DNA from: Christensenella sp. UBA5893
GTDB lineage: Bacteria > Bacillota > Clostridia > Christensenellales > UBA1242
NCBI GenBank assembly: GCA_002431905.1
Contig: DJER01000028.1
Span: 1-64,000 of the forward strand
Reading direction: 5' to 3'
Length of the DNA: 64,000 nt
The notes under the pieces were generated by a model. The model was not told where the DNA came from and made no database searches. It worked only from the letters and a program-made list of their open reading frames with translations. This document shows, one piece after another, positions 52,105-62,000 of the stretch. The position numbers and the translations under genes are program-made. Each line of letters starts with the position of its first letter. Position 1 is the stretch's first letter.

Positions 52105-53836
52105 TTTTCTTCCCTTTTGTTTTTAATTTTGCAATCATTACTCTGTCATTATTTGAATAATCTTTTATGCATTTTATGTCTTCAAAATTTTCACTTAAAA
52201 GATTTGCCACTTCTTGTTTTTGGTTGTATCCAATTTCCAATAATAGCATACCATTTTTTGTTAGGTAGTTTGGAGATTGACTTGCCAACTTTCTATAAAA
52301 GTACAAGCCGTCTTTTCCGCCATCCAACGCCAACTTTGGGTCATAATCTTTTACCTCTATATCAAGACCATTTATTTCATTTGATGGAATATATGGTGGA
52401 TTACTTACTATGATATCAAATTTTTTAGTATTTTTCAAGTCGTCAAACATATTAGATAAAACAAAATTTATCTTTACACCATTATTTTGAGCATTTTGTG
52501 TTGCAACAAGCAATGCTTTTTTTGAAACATCCACCGCAGTAAAGTTTGCATTAACATTTTTTGCCATACTTATTGCGATAATTCCACTGCCTGTACACAT
52601 ATCCAAAACATTCATTTTGGGCTTGCAATATTTTAGAGCATTCTCAACCAAAATCTCGGTATCTTGTCTTGGCGATAGGACATCTTTTGTAACGATAAAG
52701 TTATATCCATAAAATTCCGTTCTTCCAAAAATTTTTGTAATTGGTTCACCCTTTATTCTTCTTTGCACACATTTTTCTATCTCTTGTGCATCTTTTTTTG
52801 TTATTTTTGTTGTAAGCAAAAGTTGTGAGCGTTTTATATTAAGGACTTCGCATATCAAAAAATCGGCTTCGCTTTCATCCAAAATCCCAGCAGACTTTAA
52901 CTGCTGTTTTACATTGCCATATACCGATGAAAAACTTACTTCATCATCTAAAAGTTTGTTTGTATCCACAATTCCTCTCTTGTTTGATTTCATAAGCAAT
53001 AATTCTTGGAATGCGCAATCTGCAATTTCTAACTCTGTTTTTGTTGGCATTTCAACAATTAAAAACTCAAAAATTATTGGCGTTTTGTTTAACCAATTAT
53101 ACTTGGAATTTTCAAGTAAATAAAGTATTTCATATATAACACAAAAACAAATTATACTTATCACAAAATTTACAAGAATTTTCCAAATACTGTCACTGCT
53201 AAATCCCAAAAGTGCAAGCATTATGTTTGAAAACATAAATGAACATAAAATGTAATTTAGGTAGTTTGTTGGTTTGTATAGGTTGTTATTTGAATTTAAC
53301 AAATTTATGCAACCATTGAACCTATAAAATTGTCTAAAAGCAAGAACATATCTCACTGAAAGCAAAATTAAAAATAGAATAAAGTTCTTGCAAGTCCCCA
53401 CCATAAATCTATTCAAGATGATGCTTTTTGTATAGCCAGTAAATAGCACCGAAAGTGCCATTGGCAAATACCCAAATAAAAGTATGCTACAAGTTATTGC
53501 CAAAACGAGCACAATAACTTTCATCACTGTTTTTGTTGTCACATTCAAACCTTTTGATATGTTTTTTACAGCACTCGCATTTGAATATAAAAATGGCATT
53601 TTTATTAGGTTTTTAATAAAAAAGTATGTGCCAAAAATAAGATATTCAAGTCCTCTTAAAATTGGAATATTATTAAAAATTACCTTTGCCTTGTTCTTTT
53701 TTGAAACAAGGTAATACTTACCTTTTGTGTCGACATAACTTTGTGCCATATTTTTGCCACAATAAAAACTTGCTCCATACAAATTGGGCATTGAATATAC
53801 TTTTTCCATATAATAAGTATGGCCAAAATTTAACAT
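52079..53836 (-). CDS. prmC: DUF1385 (YqhQ-like) - PrmC fusion
   Basis: 585 residues in two parts. Residues about 15-300 look like the DUF1385/YqhQ membrane protein: IPILRGLEYLIFGTYFFIKNL, then hydrophobic segments near 105-130, 150-170, 195-215 and 220-240. The usual GGQAxxEGVMMRG start reads NLYGASFYCGKNMA. Residues about 305-575 are PrmC, the glutamine N5-methyltransferase for release factors, with the SAM loop DMCTGSG (412-418) and the catalytic NPPY (479-482). In many Clostridia these are two adjacent genes between rpmE and prfA; here one frame covers both with no stop. No clear ribosome site precedes the ATG. Confidence 0.88.
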   Translation of the reverse strand: MLNFGHTYYMEKVYSMPNLYGASFYCGKNMAQSYVDTKGKYYLVSKKNKAKVIFNNIPILRGLEYLIFGTYFFIKNLIKMPFLYSNASAVKNISKGLNVTTKTVMKVIVLVLAITCSILLFGYLPMALSVLFTGYTKSIILNRFMVGTCKNFILFLILLSVRYVLAFRQFYRFNGCINLLNSNNNLYKPTNYLNYILCSFMFSNIMLALLGFSSDSIWKILVNFVISIICFCVIYEILYLLENSKYNWLNKTPIIFEFLIVEMPTKTELEIADCAFQELLLMKSNKRGIVDTNKLLDDEVSFSSVYGNVKQQLKSAGILDESEADFLICEVLNIKRSQLLLTTKITKKDAQEIEKCVQRRIKGEPITKIFGRTEFYGYNFIVTKDVLSPRQDTEILVENALKYCKPKMNVLDMCTGSGIIAISMAKNVNANFTAVDVSKKALLVATQNAQNNGVKINFVLSNMFDDLKNTKKFDIIVSNPPYIPSNEINGLDIEVKDYDPKLALDGGKDGLYFYRKLASQSPNYLTKNGMLLLEIGYNQKQEVANLLSENFEDIKCIKDYSNNDRVMIAKLKTKGKKNVRTNSKN

Positions 53837-53849
53837 TTAACACATAATA

Positions 53850-53876
53850 AAAGCCACTAACACAGTGGCTTTTTGG
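53850..53876 (-). terminator. rpmE terminator
   Basis: AAGCCACT pairs with AGTGGCTT around a short loop, with a T run on the minus strand, about 10 bases after the rpmE stop. It must be leaky, or the fusion gene has its own promoter. Confidence 0.8.
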
Positions 53877-53886
53877 GTTTACATTA

Positions 53887-54090
53887 TTAAATATTGTGTG
53901 TTTTCTTAAACTTGTCAACTCTTCCGCTAACGTCAACAATTTTTTGTTTGCCAGAGAAGAATGGATGGCATTTGTTACAAATGTCCACTTTAATTGTATC
54001 CCCATGAACAGCTGAGCCTGTTTTGAAAGTGTTTCCACAAGCACAAACAACTGTTACTTCATGATAATTTGGATGTCCTTCTGTTTTCAT
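53887..54090 (-). CDS. rpmE: Ribosomal protein bL31 (zinc form)
   Basis: 67 residues. The zinc ligands CAC and CNKC (VVCACGNTF...ICNKCHPFFSG) and the C-terminal GRVDKFKKT are those of the C+ form of bL31, at the 50S central protuberance. Encoded next to prmC-prfA, as in many Firmicutes. Confidence 0.98.
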   Translation of the reverse strand: MKTEGHPNYHEVTVVCACGNTFKTGSAVHGDTIKVDICNKCHPFFSGKQKIVDVSGRVDKFKKTHNI

Positions 54091-54168
54091 TTCATTTCAC
54101 CTTTTAATTAGATTTTTTACTCTTGTAGCATAACATAAACTAACAAAGATGTCAACACAATTCAATAA

Positions 54169-55473
54169 CTATTTTAAACTGTATGCCAAGTTTTCTATAT
54201 CACCTGCACCCAAGATTAAAACATCATACCCTTGCATTGTTTTTTCTTGTATTTTTTCTTTTGCAACCAAGTATGACGCATAATATTTACAATTTTTGCC
54301 CATTGATTTTAATGCTTTGTAAAGAGCAAATCCACTTGCCGTTTTGTCAAACTTTTCACGTGCTGAATATGTCTTTATGATATGTAATTCGTTAACATCA
54401 TCAAAGCACTTTAAAAACTCATAAAAAAGTGTTTTTGTTCGTGAATATGTGTGCGGTTGAAACACAACCAATATCTTTTTATCCGTACATTTTTTGAATG
54501 TTTGTACTGTTTCTTTTATTTCTGTTGGATGATGTGCATAATCGTGAACAACAAAAGGGTTCTTTTTTATTATTTCAAATCGTCTTTTTATATTTAGTTG
54601 TCTACCCAACCCTATTTTTACATATTTTTTTGGAATATTTAGTAGCACACATACACCAATTACTGCAAGTGAATTTATTACACTATGCTTTCCATAGCAC
54701 CCCAAATCAATATGAGCAAAATACTTATTGTTTACATATGCATCATAAGAATATTTACCATTTTTTAATGTTATATTTTTTGCTGAAACATTTTTATTGC
54801 CAAAGCCAAAAGTAAAGTTTTTTTTATTTTCACTATCAAAGTTTGAAACAGTCAAACTTGAGTTTTTTAAAAATTTATCATAAGAAAGCTTTTCATTGTC
54901 AAAAGATTTAAAATAATCCAAATGCTCGGGTTCTACATTCAAAACGACTCCTATTTTTGATTTTAGGTTTAAAAAGCAATCATGATATTCGCATGCTTCA
55001 GTAATAAAGTAATTTTTGTCACCACTAACAAAACCAAAAGCACTGCCATTTATTATTCCACCAATATGAAGTGTTGGATTCTTTCCTGCAACAAATAAAC
55101 AATTATATATCATTTCAGTTGTACTTGTTTTTCCATGTGAACCGGCAATTGAAATAACGTTATCAAATTTTTGTGAAATAAGTCCCAACAATTCGCCACG
55201 AGAAAGCACCTTTTCCCCATTTTCTTTTGCATATTTTAATTCAATATTGTCTTCTTTTATTGCATAATTGTATATAACGATATCAGCATTTGCAAGGTTT
55301 GATTTTTTGTGACCAATAAACACTTTTATTCCAAATTTTTCCAGGTCATCTGTTATCTTTGATTTGTGAGTGTCGCTACCTTGGACAGCATATCCACAAC
55401 TTTTTATATAAAAAGCAAGAGCCGACATACTTATCCCACCGATACCGATAAAATGAAATAACAAATTTTTCAT
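54169..55473 (-). CDS. murC: UDP-N-acetylmuramate-L-alanine ligase
   Basis: 434 residues. The start HFIGIGGISMSALAFYIKSCGYAVQGSD is the UDP-binding motif of MurC, followed by the ATP loop GSHGKTSTTEM, the ITEACEYHDCFLNL segment and the C-terminal HHPTEIKETVQTF. It adds L-Ala in the first step of the peptidoglycan stem peptide. No Shine-Dalgarno sequence is seen before the ATG; a TATAAT lies about 20-25 bases upstream. Confidence 0.97.
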   Translation of the reverse strand: MKNLLFHFIGIGGISMSALAFYIKSCGYAVQGSDTHKSKITDDLEKFGIKVFIGHKKSNLANADIVIYNYAIKEDNIELKYAKENGEKVLSRGELLGLISQKFDNVISIAGSHGKTSTTEMIYNCLFVAGKNPTLHIGGIINGSAFGFVSGDKNYFITEACEYHDCFLNLKSKIGVVLNVEPEHLDYFKSFDNEKLSYDKFLKNSSLTVSNFDSENKKNFTFGFGNKNVSAKNITLKNGKYSYDAYVNNKYFAHIDLGCYGKHSVINSLAVIGVCVLLNIPKKYVKIGLGRQLNIKRRFEIIKKNPFVVHDYAHHPTEIKETVQTFKKCTDKKILVVFQPHTYSRTKTLFYEFLKCFDDVNELHIIKTYSAREKFDKTASGFALYKALKSMGKNCKYYASYLVAKEKIQEKTMQGYDVLILGAGDIENLAYSLK

Positions 55474-55590
55474 ATAAAAATATATGTAAATTTATTATAC
55501 TATGTTCACTCAAAAATCTTGTAAAATTATTTGCGTATAACTCAAAATTGTGATATAAATATATTAGTTACAAAAAAGGAGATTCATTTT

Positions 55591-55860
55591 ATGAACATTA
55601 CAGAAGTAAGAGTAAGACTTGTAAACAAAGAAGATTCAAAATTAAAAGCAGTTGCTTCAATGACAATTGATGGTTGTTTTGTAATCCACGACATCAAAGT
55701 TATTCAAGGAAATGAAGGTTTGTTTATTTCTATGCCTTCAAGAAAAACTCCAGAAGGTGAATACAAAGATATCGTTCATCCAATCAACACAGAAACAAGA
55801 GAAGCAATCAGCAAAAAAATAATCGAAGCATACGAACAAGAATTAAACAAAGCTGAGTAA
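55591..55860 (+). CDS. spoVG: SpoVG-family regulator
   Basis: 89 residues from ATG at 55591, with AAAGGAG seven bases upstream; a longer frame to 55531 lacks a start context. The sequence MNITEVRVRLVNKEDSKLKAVASMTID...FVIHDIKVI...GLFISMPSRKTPEG is a near-standard SpoVG. The family binds DNA and RNA and affects sporulation, septation and virulence in Firmicutes, and it also occurs in non-sporulators. Monocistronic with its own terminator. Confidence 0.97.
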   Translation: MNITEVRVRLVNKEDSKLKAVASMTIDGCFVIHDIKVIQGNEGLFISMPSRKTPEGEYKDIVHPINTETREAISKKIIEAYEQELNKAE

Positions 55861-55867
55861 TTAAGTA

Positions 55868-55902
55868 AAAAAAGTGCCACATCATATGATGTGGTATTTT
55901 TT
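55868..55902 (+). terminator. spoVG terminator
   Basis: TGCCACATCA pairs with TGATGTGGTA, followed by TTTTTTAT, starting about 10 bases after the stop. Confidence 0.85.
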
Positions 55903-55923
55903 ATGCTATAAATGTTTTTAAAA

Positions 55924-55968
55924 TAAAAAAAGAGAGAACGGCAAAACTAAAAAAACCTTTCTCTCTAT
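55924..55968 (-). terminator. Terminator of the 204-aa gene
   Basis: On the minus strand AGAGAGAAAGG pairs with CCGTTCTCTCT, followed by a T run. It lies about 100 bases after the stop at 56067. Confidence 0.7.
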
Positions 55969-55982
55969 AAGGAGATATCCAT

Positions 55983-56030
55983 ATGAAAAATGATATCTAC
56001 AAACATAATTTCTTACGTTTGCCCCTTTAG
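55983..56030 (+). CDS. Possible 15-aa leader-like mini-ORF
   Basis: ATG at 55983 with AAGGAG eight bases upstream opens a 15-codon frame (MKNDIYKHNFLRLPL) ending at TAG. The start is inside GGATATC...GATATC-like repeats and just after the hairpin at 55924-55968. No promoter or downstream gene on the plus strand explains it. It may be chance, since the region also serves as the 3' end of the minus-strand gene. Confidence 0.25.
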   Translation: MKNDIYKHNFLRLPL

Positions 56031-56066
56031 TATATGACAATATAATATAAATGTCAATAGCTAATT

Positions 56067-56681
56067 TTAAATTCCTTTAGATTTTTTTATCAATTCCCTA
56101 AAATAGTTATCGACATTGGTCATTGCTTTATTTAATGCCATTGTGAATCTTTGCATAATCAGTTGGTCATATTTTATTTCAACAACCTTTTGTTTTGACA
56201 ATGCCAAGACATCAATACCTAGTTCTTTTACCATTTCTTGACATATTACCTCGCCAAGCAATATTTGATAATTGTCGTTATTTATTCCCATTATTTCCAA
56301 TAAATCTGGGTAATAATCACTAAAAATCACACTATCATATGCATAGTTAAAAAACAAACTTAACTTTGTTATTGAGTGTTTGTTGCCATTTGCCCCAGCC
56401 AAGAACAACCATTTGTATGACAATTCAATATTTTCTGGGAGTGCGGGGTTGGAATGTTTAAACCAATAAGAAAGCAAATCTTGAGCAACAACATCCCCCA
56501 TAACTGCTTGCTCACATTGTTTTAGATACTCATTGGCATAAATATCTTCTATTTCAATAGAGCCTTTTCCATATGTCATTTTTGCAATTGTTGCTCTTCG
56601 CTTTAAAAATTCGTTTCTATAATAATCAACTGTGTCTTCCCTATTATATGTTAAACCTTCAACTTGTTTTATAATTTTCAT
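56067..56681 (-). CDS. Hypothetical protein, 204 aa
   Basis: 204 residues from ATG at 56681, six bases after GGAG; a TTG at 56693 overlaps that site and is rejected. All-helical and cytosolic. Part of the middle (YWFKHSNPALPENIELSYKWLFLAGANGNKHSITKL) resembles Sel1-like helical repeats, but only one to two units are seen. Function unknown. The gene is 40 bases downstream of the next membrane protein gene, possibly co-transcribed. Confidence 0.65.
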   Translation of the reverse strand: MKIIKQVEGLTYNREDTVDYYRNEFLKRRATIAKMTYGKGSIEIEDIYANEYLKQCEQAVMGDVVAQDLLSYWFKHSNPALPENIELSYKWLFLAGANGNKHSITKLSLFFNYAYDSVIFSDYYPDLLEIMGINNDNYQILLGEVICQEMVKELGIDVLALSKQKVVEIKYDQLIMQRFTMALNKAMTNVDNYFRELIKKSKGI

Positions 56682-56720
56682 AATAATCTCCAAAACTATT
56701 CAAGATTATTATAACAAAAA

Positions 56721-57428
56721 TTATTGAACAATACTACTAGATTTTGATGTCTTTTTTGAACTTTTTTGCTTTTTGCCTTTTGCATCAAGATAGTAACCAC
56801 TTATCACCATTTCAAAATACGGATAAATGAATACAAAGAAAACAAACAAAGATATGATAATTGGAACAACAATACCAACCCAATTTGGAACACTTGCAAA
56901 ATAGTTTAATATAATCATTAAACAAGAGAACACAAGGTCAACGACCAAAACAAAAAATGCTTCCATAAGATAGACCAAAAACATTTCAAGCCTTTTGCCA
57001 TAAATCATTTTTTTGCTCTCTTTTAGGCACTTTGTTGCAGAATATGATGGGTTGTCTGCCATAATATATGGTGCAAAACTAAAATTCAATCCACAAACTA
57101 TCCCTGGAAAAATAAAAAGAATTGACCAAAGACAAATTAAAACAAGACTACAAATTTGCATACAAAAACAAGAAATACATCTTTTATAATATGAGAACAC
57201 ACCTTCAACTTTTATTTCTTTTCCTTGAATGCTATTTGTTACATTGTTTTTAAATCCTACAAGTGCAAACGAAAATACAAAAAATGCAATAGCAAAACCA
57301 AATAATGGAAAAAGCATACACAAAAAGACACTAACCCACATTACAAAACTTGACAACAATACATCAAAATTGCTTTGATGAAAAATCTCATTTGTTTTTT
57401 GCCATAAATAATCATTTTTATTTTTCAT
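56721..57428 (-). CDS. DUF975-like multi-pass membrane protein
   Basis: 235 residues with about five transmembrane segments (about 24-56, 86-115, 145-180, 185-215). The central ILFIFPGIVCGLNFSFAPYIMADNPSYSATKCLKESKKMIYGKR closely follows the DUF975 signature (FIPGIxxGLxxSxxPFIxADNPxISxxxALKxSxxMMxG). The C-terminus is a Lys/Ser-rich cytosolic tail. No function is established for the family. It lies about 80 bases after cls. Confidence 0.75.
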   Translation of the reverse strand: MKNKNDYLWQKTNEIFHQSNFDVLLSSFVMWVSVFLCMLFPLFGFAIAFFVFSFALVGFKNNVTNSIQGKEIKVEGVFSYYKRCISCFCMQICSLVLICLWSILFIFPGIVCGLNFSFAPYIMADNPSYSATKCLKESKKMIYGKRLEMFLVYLMEAFFVLVVDLVFSCLMIILNYFASVPNWVGIVVPIIISLFVFFVFIYPYFEMVISGYYLDAKGKKQKSSKKTSKSSSIVQ

Positions 57429-57473
57429 AAACTTTCCTTTTTGTAAGTATTTGCAAAAAGAAAAATTTTAGTC

Positions 57474-57507
57474 AAAAAAATATGCACAAATCTGTGCATA
57501 TTTTTTG
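57474..57507 (-). terminator. cls terminator
   Basis: AAAATATGCACA pairs with TGTGCATATTTT around a 3-base loop, with a T run on the minus strand, directly after the cls stop. Confidence 0.9.
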
Positions 57508-58974
57508 TTACATAAGTGGCGAAAATAGTCTTAATATTGCTTGTGCAAACTTGCTGGACAAAAATCTTCTTTTGTAAGTTTGTGTTGTAAACAATTCGCT
57601 ATTTTCCATATCTTGGCAAAATATTTTTTTATTTTTGTTCACAAAATCTTTACCATACAAAACTGCTGATATTTCAAAATTTAGTGCAAACGACCTATTG
57701 TCCATATTGCATGTCCCTATTGCAACTGCCAAATCATCGACCAATATCGTTTTTGAGTGAATGAACCCCTTATATAGATAAACATCAACGCCAACATCAA
57801 GCAATCTTTTTATATAAGAAAGTGTTACATAGTAAACAAATTTTTTGTCGGGTTTCTTTGGTATCATAATCTTTACATCCACACCACTTTTCTTTGCCAA
57901 AATAACTGCTTTAATAAAAGTTTCATCAGGTATAAAGTATGGTGTTTGAATATACACTCGTTTTTTTGCAAGATTTATCATCTTAATGTAAGCATCTTCA
58001 ATATTTCTATCGTTGCTTTCGGGTCCACAAGTTATTATTTGGACACCGACATCACCTTTGCTCATTAGTGAGTCTTGCACAAAATAACCTTCTTCCACAA
58101 GTTTTTTTGCATCAAGACGTTCTTTTTTGACACACCTAAAGTCATTAAAGAATACATTTTGCAAATCCCATACAGCCCTGCCTTCAATTCTTATGTGTGT
58201 ATCTCTCCATGGCGAAACCTTTTTTACCATACCCATATGGTCATCACGAATATTTATTCCACCGGTGTATGCAATTTTGCCATCAATTACAACAATTTTT
58301 CTATGATTTCTATAGTTAATTTTTAGGTTTATAAGTCTTATTCCTATAAATGGAGGAAAGAATTCTGCAACTTCACCCCCATATCTTTTTAGTTTTCTAA
58401 AGAATCTTCTTGGTGTTCCAAGGCATCCAACAGAATCGTATATTAGTTTTACTTTTACACCACTTTTTGCCTTTTCAAGCAAGATGTTCATTATTTCTTT
58501 TCCCACCTTGTCATCGGCAAAAATATAATACTCAATATTTATTGAACTTTTTGCGTTTTTTAAATCTTGCTTTAGGTGTTCAATTTTTTCTTCTCCGCTT
58601 GTAAACACTTCAACTTTGTTATCTGTTGTAAATGCACAGTTGTCATCACTTTTTATGAAATTGATTAAATCGTATGCATAGTCGTATTTTTCATTTTGGG
58701 CTTTTAGTGCCTTAAAATTTACTCTTTGCCACGATACGAATTTGTAATAATCGCTTGTATATCTTTTCCTTCGATTGATAAGTCGTCTTGTCCTGAGGCT
58801 TAGACCACCGCCAAATAATAAATACAAAACGAAACCAATAACCGGCAAAAATGTTAAGACAACAAACCAACTTAAAATTGTGTTGGGCTGTTTTCTTTCA
58901 GCCATTACCATTGTAAACAAAAATATAAAGTTTAATATAAAAATTGTAATTAAAATTATTGCCTCTACGCTCAT
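57508..58974 (-). CDS. cls: Cardiolipin synthase
   Basis: 488 residues from ATG at 58974, with AAGGA five bases upstream. Two N-terminal membrane helices (about 3-25 and 33-55) precede two phospholipase D domains with HKD motifs (NYRNHRKIVVIDGKIAYTGG, about 215-235, and GFIHSKTILVDDLAVAIGTCNMDNRS, about 395-420). It joins two phosphatidylglycerols into cardiolipin and glycerol at the membrane. The usual Firmicute length and layout. Confidence 0.96.
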   Translation of the reverse strand: MSVEAIILITIFILNFIFLFTMVMAERKQPNTILSWFVVLTFLPVIGFVLYLLFGGGLSLRTRRLINRRKRYTSDYYKFVSWQRVNFKALKAQNEKYDYAYDLINFIKSDDNCAFTTDNKVEVFTSGEEKIEHLKQDLKNAKSSINIEYYIFADDKVGKEIMNILLEKAKSGVKVKLIYDSVGCLGTPRRFFRKLKRYGGEVAEFFPPFIGIRLINLKINYRNHRKIVVIDGKIAYTGGINIRDDHMGMVKKVSPWRDTHIRIEGRAVWDLQNVFFNDFRCVKKERLDAKKLVEEGYFVQDSLMSKGDVGVQIITCGPESNDRNIEDAYIKMINLAKKRVYIQTPYFIPDETFIKAVILAKKSGVDVKIMIPKKPDKKFVYYVTLSYIKRLLDVGVDVYLYKGFIHSKTILVDDLAVAIGTCNMDNRSFALNFEISAVLYGKDFVNKNKKIFCQDMENSELFTTQTYKRRFLSSKFAQAILRLFSPLM

Positions 58975-58987
58975 ATTATTCCTTTTT

Positions 58988-59020
58988 AACAAAAGACGGA
59001 AACTTTATCCGTCTTTTGTA
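58988..59020 (-). terminator. Terminator of the giant extracellular protein gene
   Basis: CAAAAGACGGA pairs with TCCGTCTTTTG around an AACTTTA loop; on the minus strand it follows the stop at 59033 by about 13 bases and lies just before the cls ribosome site. Confidence 0.85.
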
Positions 59021-59032
59021 AAGATTTTAAAA

Positions 59033-62000
59033 CTATTTGCTTTTTGTGCATGTGTAAGTTGCAATGCTTATATCAACCAATTCTCTGCTTGAAGTTAATA
59101 TTCTTGCATAAACCACTATTGTTACATTCCCATTATTCTTTGTGTTATACGAAACAGTTATACCATTTGCACCTAATTCAACAGATTTTACCAAATTGTT
59201 TGAATCTGTGAGTTTGTATGCATAATTTATGTTATCAAAGTTCACAAGTGAAACTTCATATGTTTCTACTTCTGCAGAAACAATTTTTGTTTCAGTTACT
59301 TCAATATTGCTGTTTGTGTTATAAACTATAACTTTAACACTGCCAATACTACTTGTGGAAATAATTACATTGTCCTTTCCAAATACATTGTAATAGTATT
59401 CAAATGTAAATATGCAATATAAATCGCCACTTGATGGTGTTTTGCTAACTTCATAAGTATATGTTGTTGTATTTGTCCCATCGTTCTTTCTTTGTTCAAT
59501 TTCTTCATAAGTTATTGAATCTCCATAGATGTCAACAAAACGTACAAATTGAGCAATTTCTTTGGCAAGTTCATCGTTAGCATTCAACGAAGCCCAATCA
59601 TATACTTTTTGAGTTTGCCCTTCACCAACTGTAACTTCTTTTTGAGGTATTTCTTTTGCAAGAATTACATCTGTTGATGAAACATTTAATTTTACTGCAC
59701 TACCATTGGTATATCTATCGCTTGTCATCTTATAATCGGTCAAGGTTGTTGTTCCATATTCTATACTTATTGACTCGCTTGCTGTTATTGATAAAGCACT
59801 TGAATAATCCATATCTAATATATTTGTTCTATCTTCGCCATTGACAAAGTATATTTTGCCACTTGTTTGACCATTAAAGTAATCAAGAACTTTTTTGCCT
59901 GACCAATAGTTGTTGTTTTTGTCTTTTACTTTAAACAAGTTTAGTATATCAGATATCTTGGCTTTTCCATTTTCAACAACTAACATGCTTGAAGTTTTTT
60001 CTATATCTTGAATTTCAGGTTTTCGGAATGCCAATTTGACTGTTGAAATTAATTGTTTGGATTTTTGACCATATTTTACATATATATCAATTTCCAAATA
60101 GTTTTTAGCCAAATCAAATTCGCTGTCAAGTTCAATCATACCTGTATCTTTGTTTATTCTTGCGTATTTATCAATTACTGTGTCGGTTGAATGAATACCA
60201 AATGCCAATCTTCCAGAAGTGTTATTTCCAGTACTGTCAACATTGTTTGGTAAGTATAAATCGTCTTCGCTATAAACTATTGCATTTGAATATCCCGGAT
60301 TTAACATAAATGCATTGTCTGTACTTGATATTCCTGCCCATGCGTTAAGGTCAACGTTTACATTTCCTTCTGCATCAACATTCCTGTAATTTACAAATTT
60401 TACAACATTTGAACCATAAGCATAGGTCTTGTCAACATCAACATATTTTAAGGTTACGTTTATGCTAACTGGATGTTCGGCATCACCCTTTGAATATTCG
60501 TCATCGTTAACATTTTTTGCATATGAAATATCAAAACGTATAGTTCTTTGTTGATATACAATGTTTGTTTGATTTATTGTAACTGTATTCCAAGTTTCGC
60601 CATTTTCAAAATCTTTTAGGTTTAATGTATACAACCCACCAGCTTCTGTAATAGCTTCATCATTTTGGGCACTTAATTCAAGTTTTATGTCTTTTAGCTT
60701 TCTTATATCGTCTTGAGATAAACCATTATTTATGTACATATCACCATCAGTATTGGCAATTCTTCCTGTCAAGAATGATGTGTATTCCCCACTCTTAATA
60801 ATGCCTTGTCCAACAAGAGATATTGTTTCATTTCTTAATGAATCACCGCTTATTTTTAATGTTGAATTATTTTCAAAATATACAGTGATTTTATTGTTAT
60901 CATAGTTGTCGATATTTCTAAGTCCAATCTTTAGAATTTGGTCTTTTATCATTTGAAGAGAAATATCCAATGAACAATTATTTTCTTCAATTCTAATATA
61001 CTTATCGCTTTCAGTGATAATTGTCGCCTCATTTCCAACAAGATAATAACATACTTTATCTGGATTATCTTTGTCTTCTTCCAAGCAATATTTTGACAGT
61101 TTTATATTTATTGACTTAAGACTTGTTGACAAATATATTTTTCCGTCTGCGTCTCTTGGTTCACTTAATCTTCCCAAAGAATCCCACAATATCAATTGGA
61201 ATGTATAGTTTTCTAGTGAAGTGATATCAAAAGTGTCTTGCAAGCTTGCAAATACCTTTCCAGATTTTGAATCCAAAATAGGTTCGCCTATTGCTGTGTC
61301 ATTTATGATTTTATCTGTTGTTTTGTCTGCCATACGCAAACCAAAGGTTATTCCCATTTGTTCATTTGAACCAACGCCTGAAATATTATAATCAATTGCG
61401 ACTGAATCACTCTTTTCAAGACTTCTTTCGCCAACTTTGATAGCTGATGACTTGTTGTCAATCACTTCAATAACATCCAATATATCAAAAGGAACTCCAT
61501 CTCTTACATAAACCTTGTCATCAATTGTTTTTATTGTATAAAGTGCCTTTACAACACTTGGTATACTTAGTGTAATTGATGAACCGGCATACACAAGTTC
61601 AATTTTTAAAGTTCCCTCAACTTGTACTTCCGAAGCCAAGATATTTAAAGAATTAATCTTAAACTTGAGTTCATTTGGTTTTTGAGCAAAGTCATCAATG
61701 TATTGCTTGTTGCTGTCCATAAATGTAACTGATTTTATTACTAAATCATTAAGGTTAATATTTGCATCAATATCTTTTTCAAAGTTAATTGGAACAAGTA
61801 CATTTGGACTTTGTTTACTTGCACCACTTGAATTGTTAATAACTTCCAAAATGTCTTCTTCAAAGAATGAAAGTGTACCCGAGTTATATATTGGATTATA
61901 TATTGCACGTATTGTAATATAGTAATCAAAAGTATAACCGTAATCATCTTCGAACACAAGTTTGATTTTTACGTTTCCAAATGATACTTTGTCAAAGTAG

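Noticed and set aside
53718..54050. 110-codon minus-strand frame across rpmE and the prmC start
   Set aside because: It is another frame of rpmE and its terminator; bL31 is the real gene.
55924..55985. preQ1-type riboswitch
   Set aside because: The stem-loop and A-rich tail superficially fit, but the loop and pseudoknot tail do not match, and no downstream queuosine gene exists; it is better read as a minus-strand terminator.
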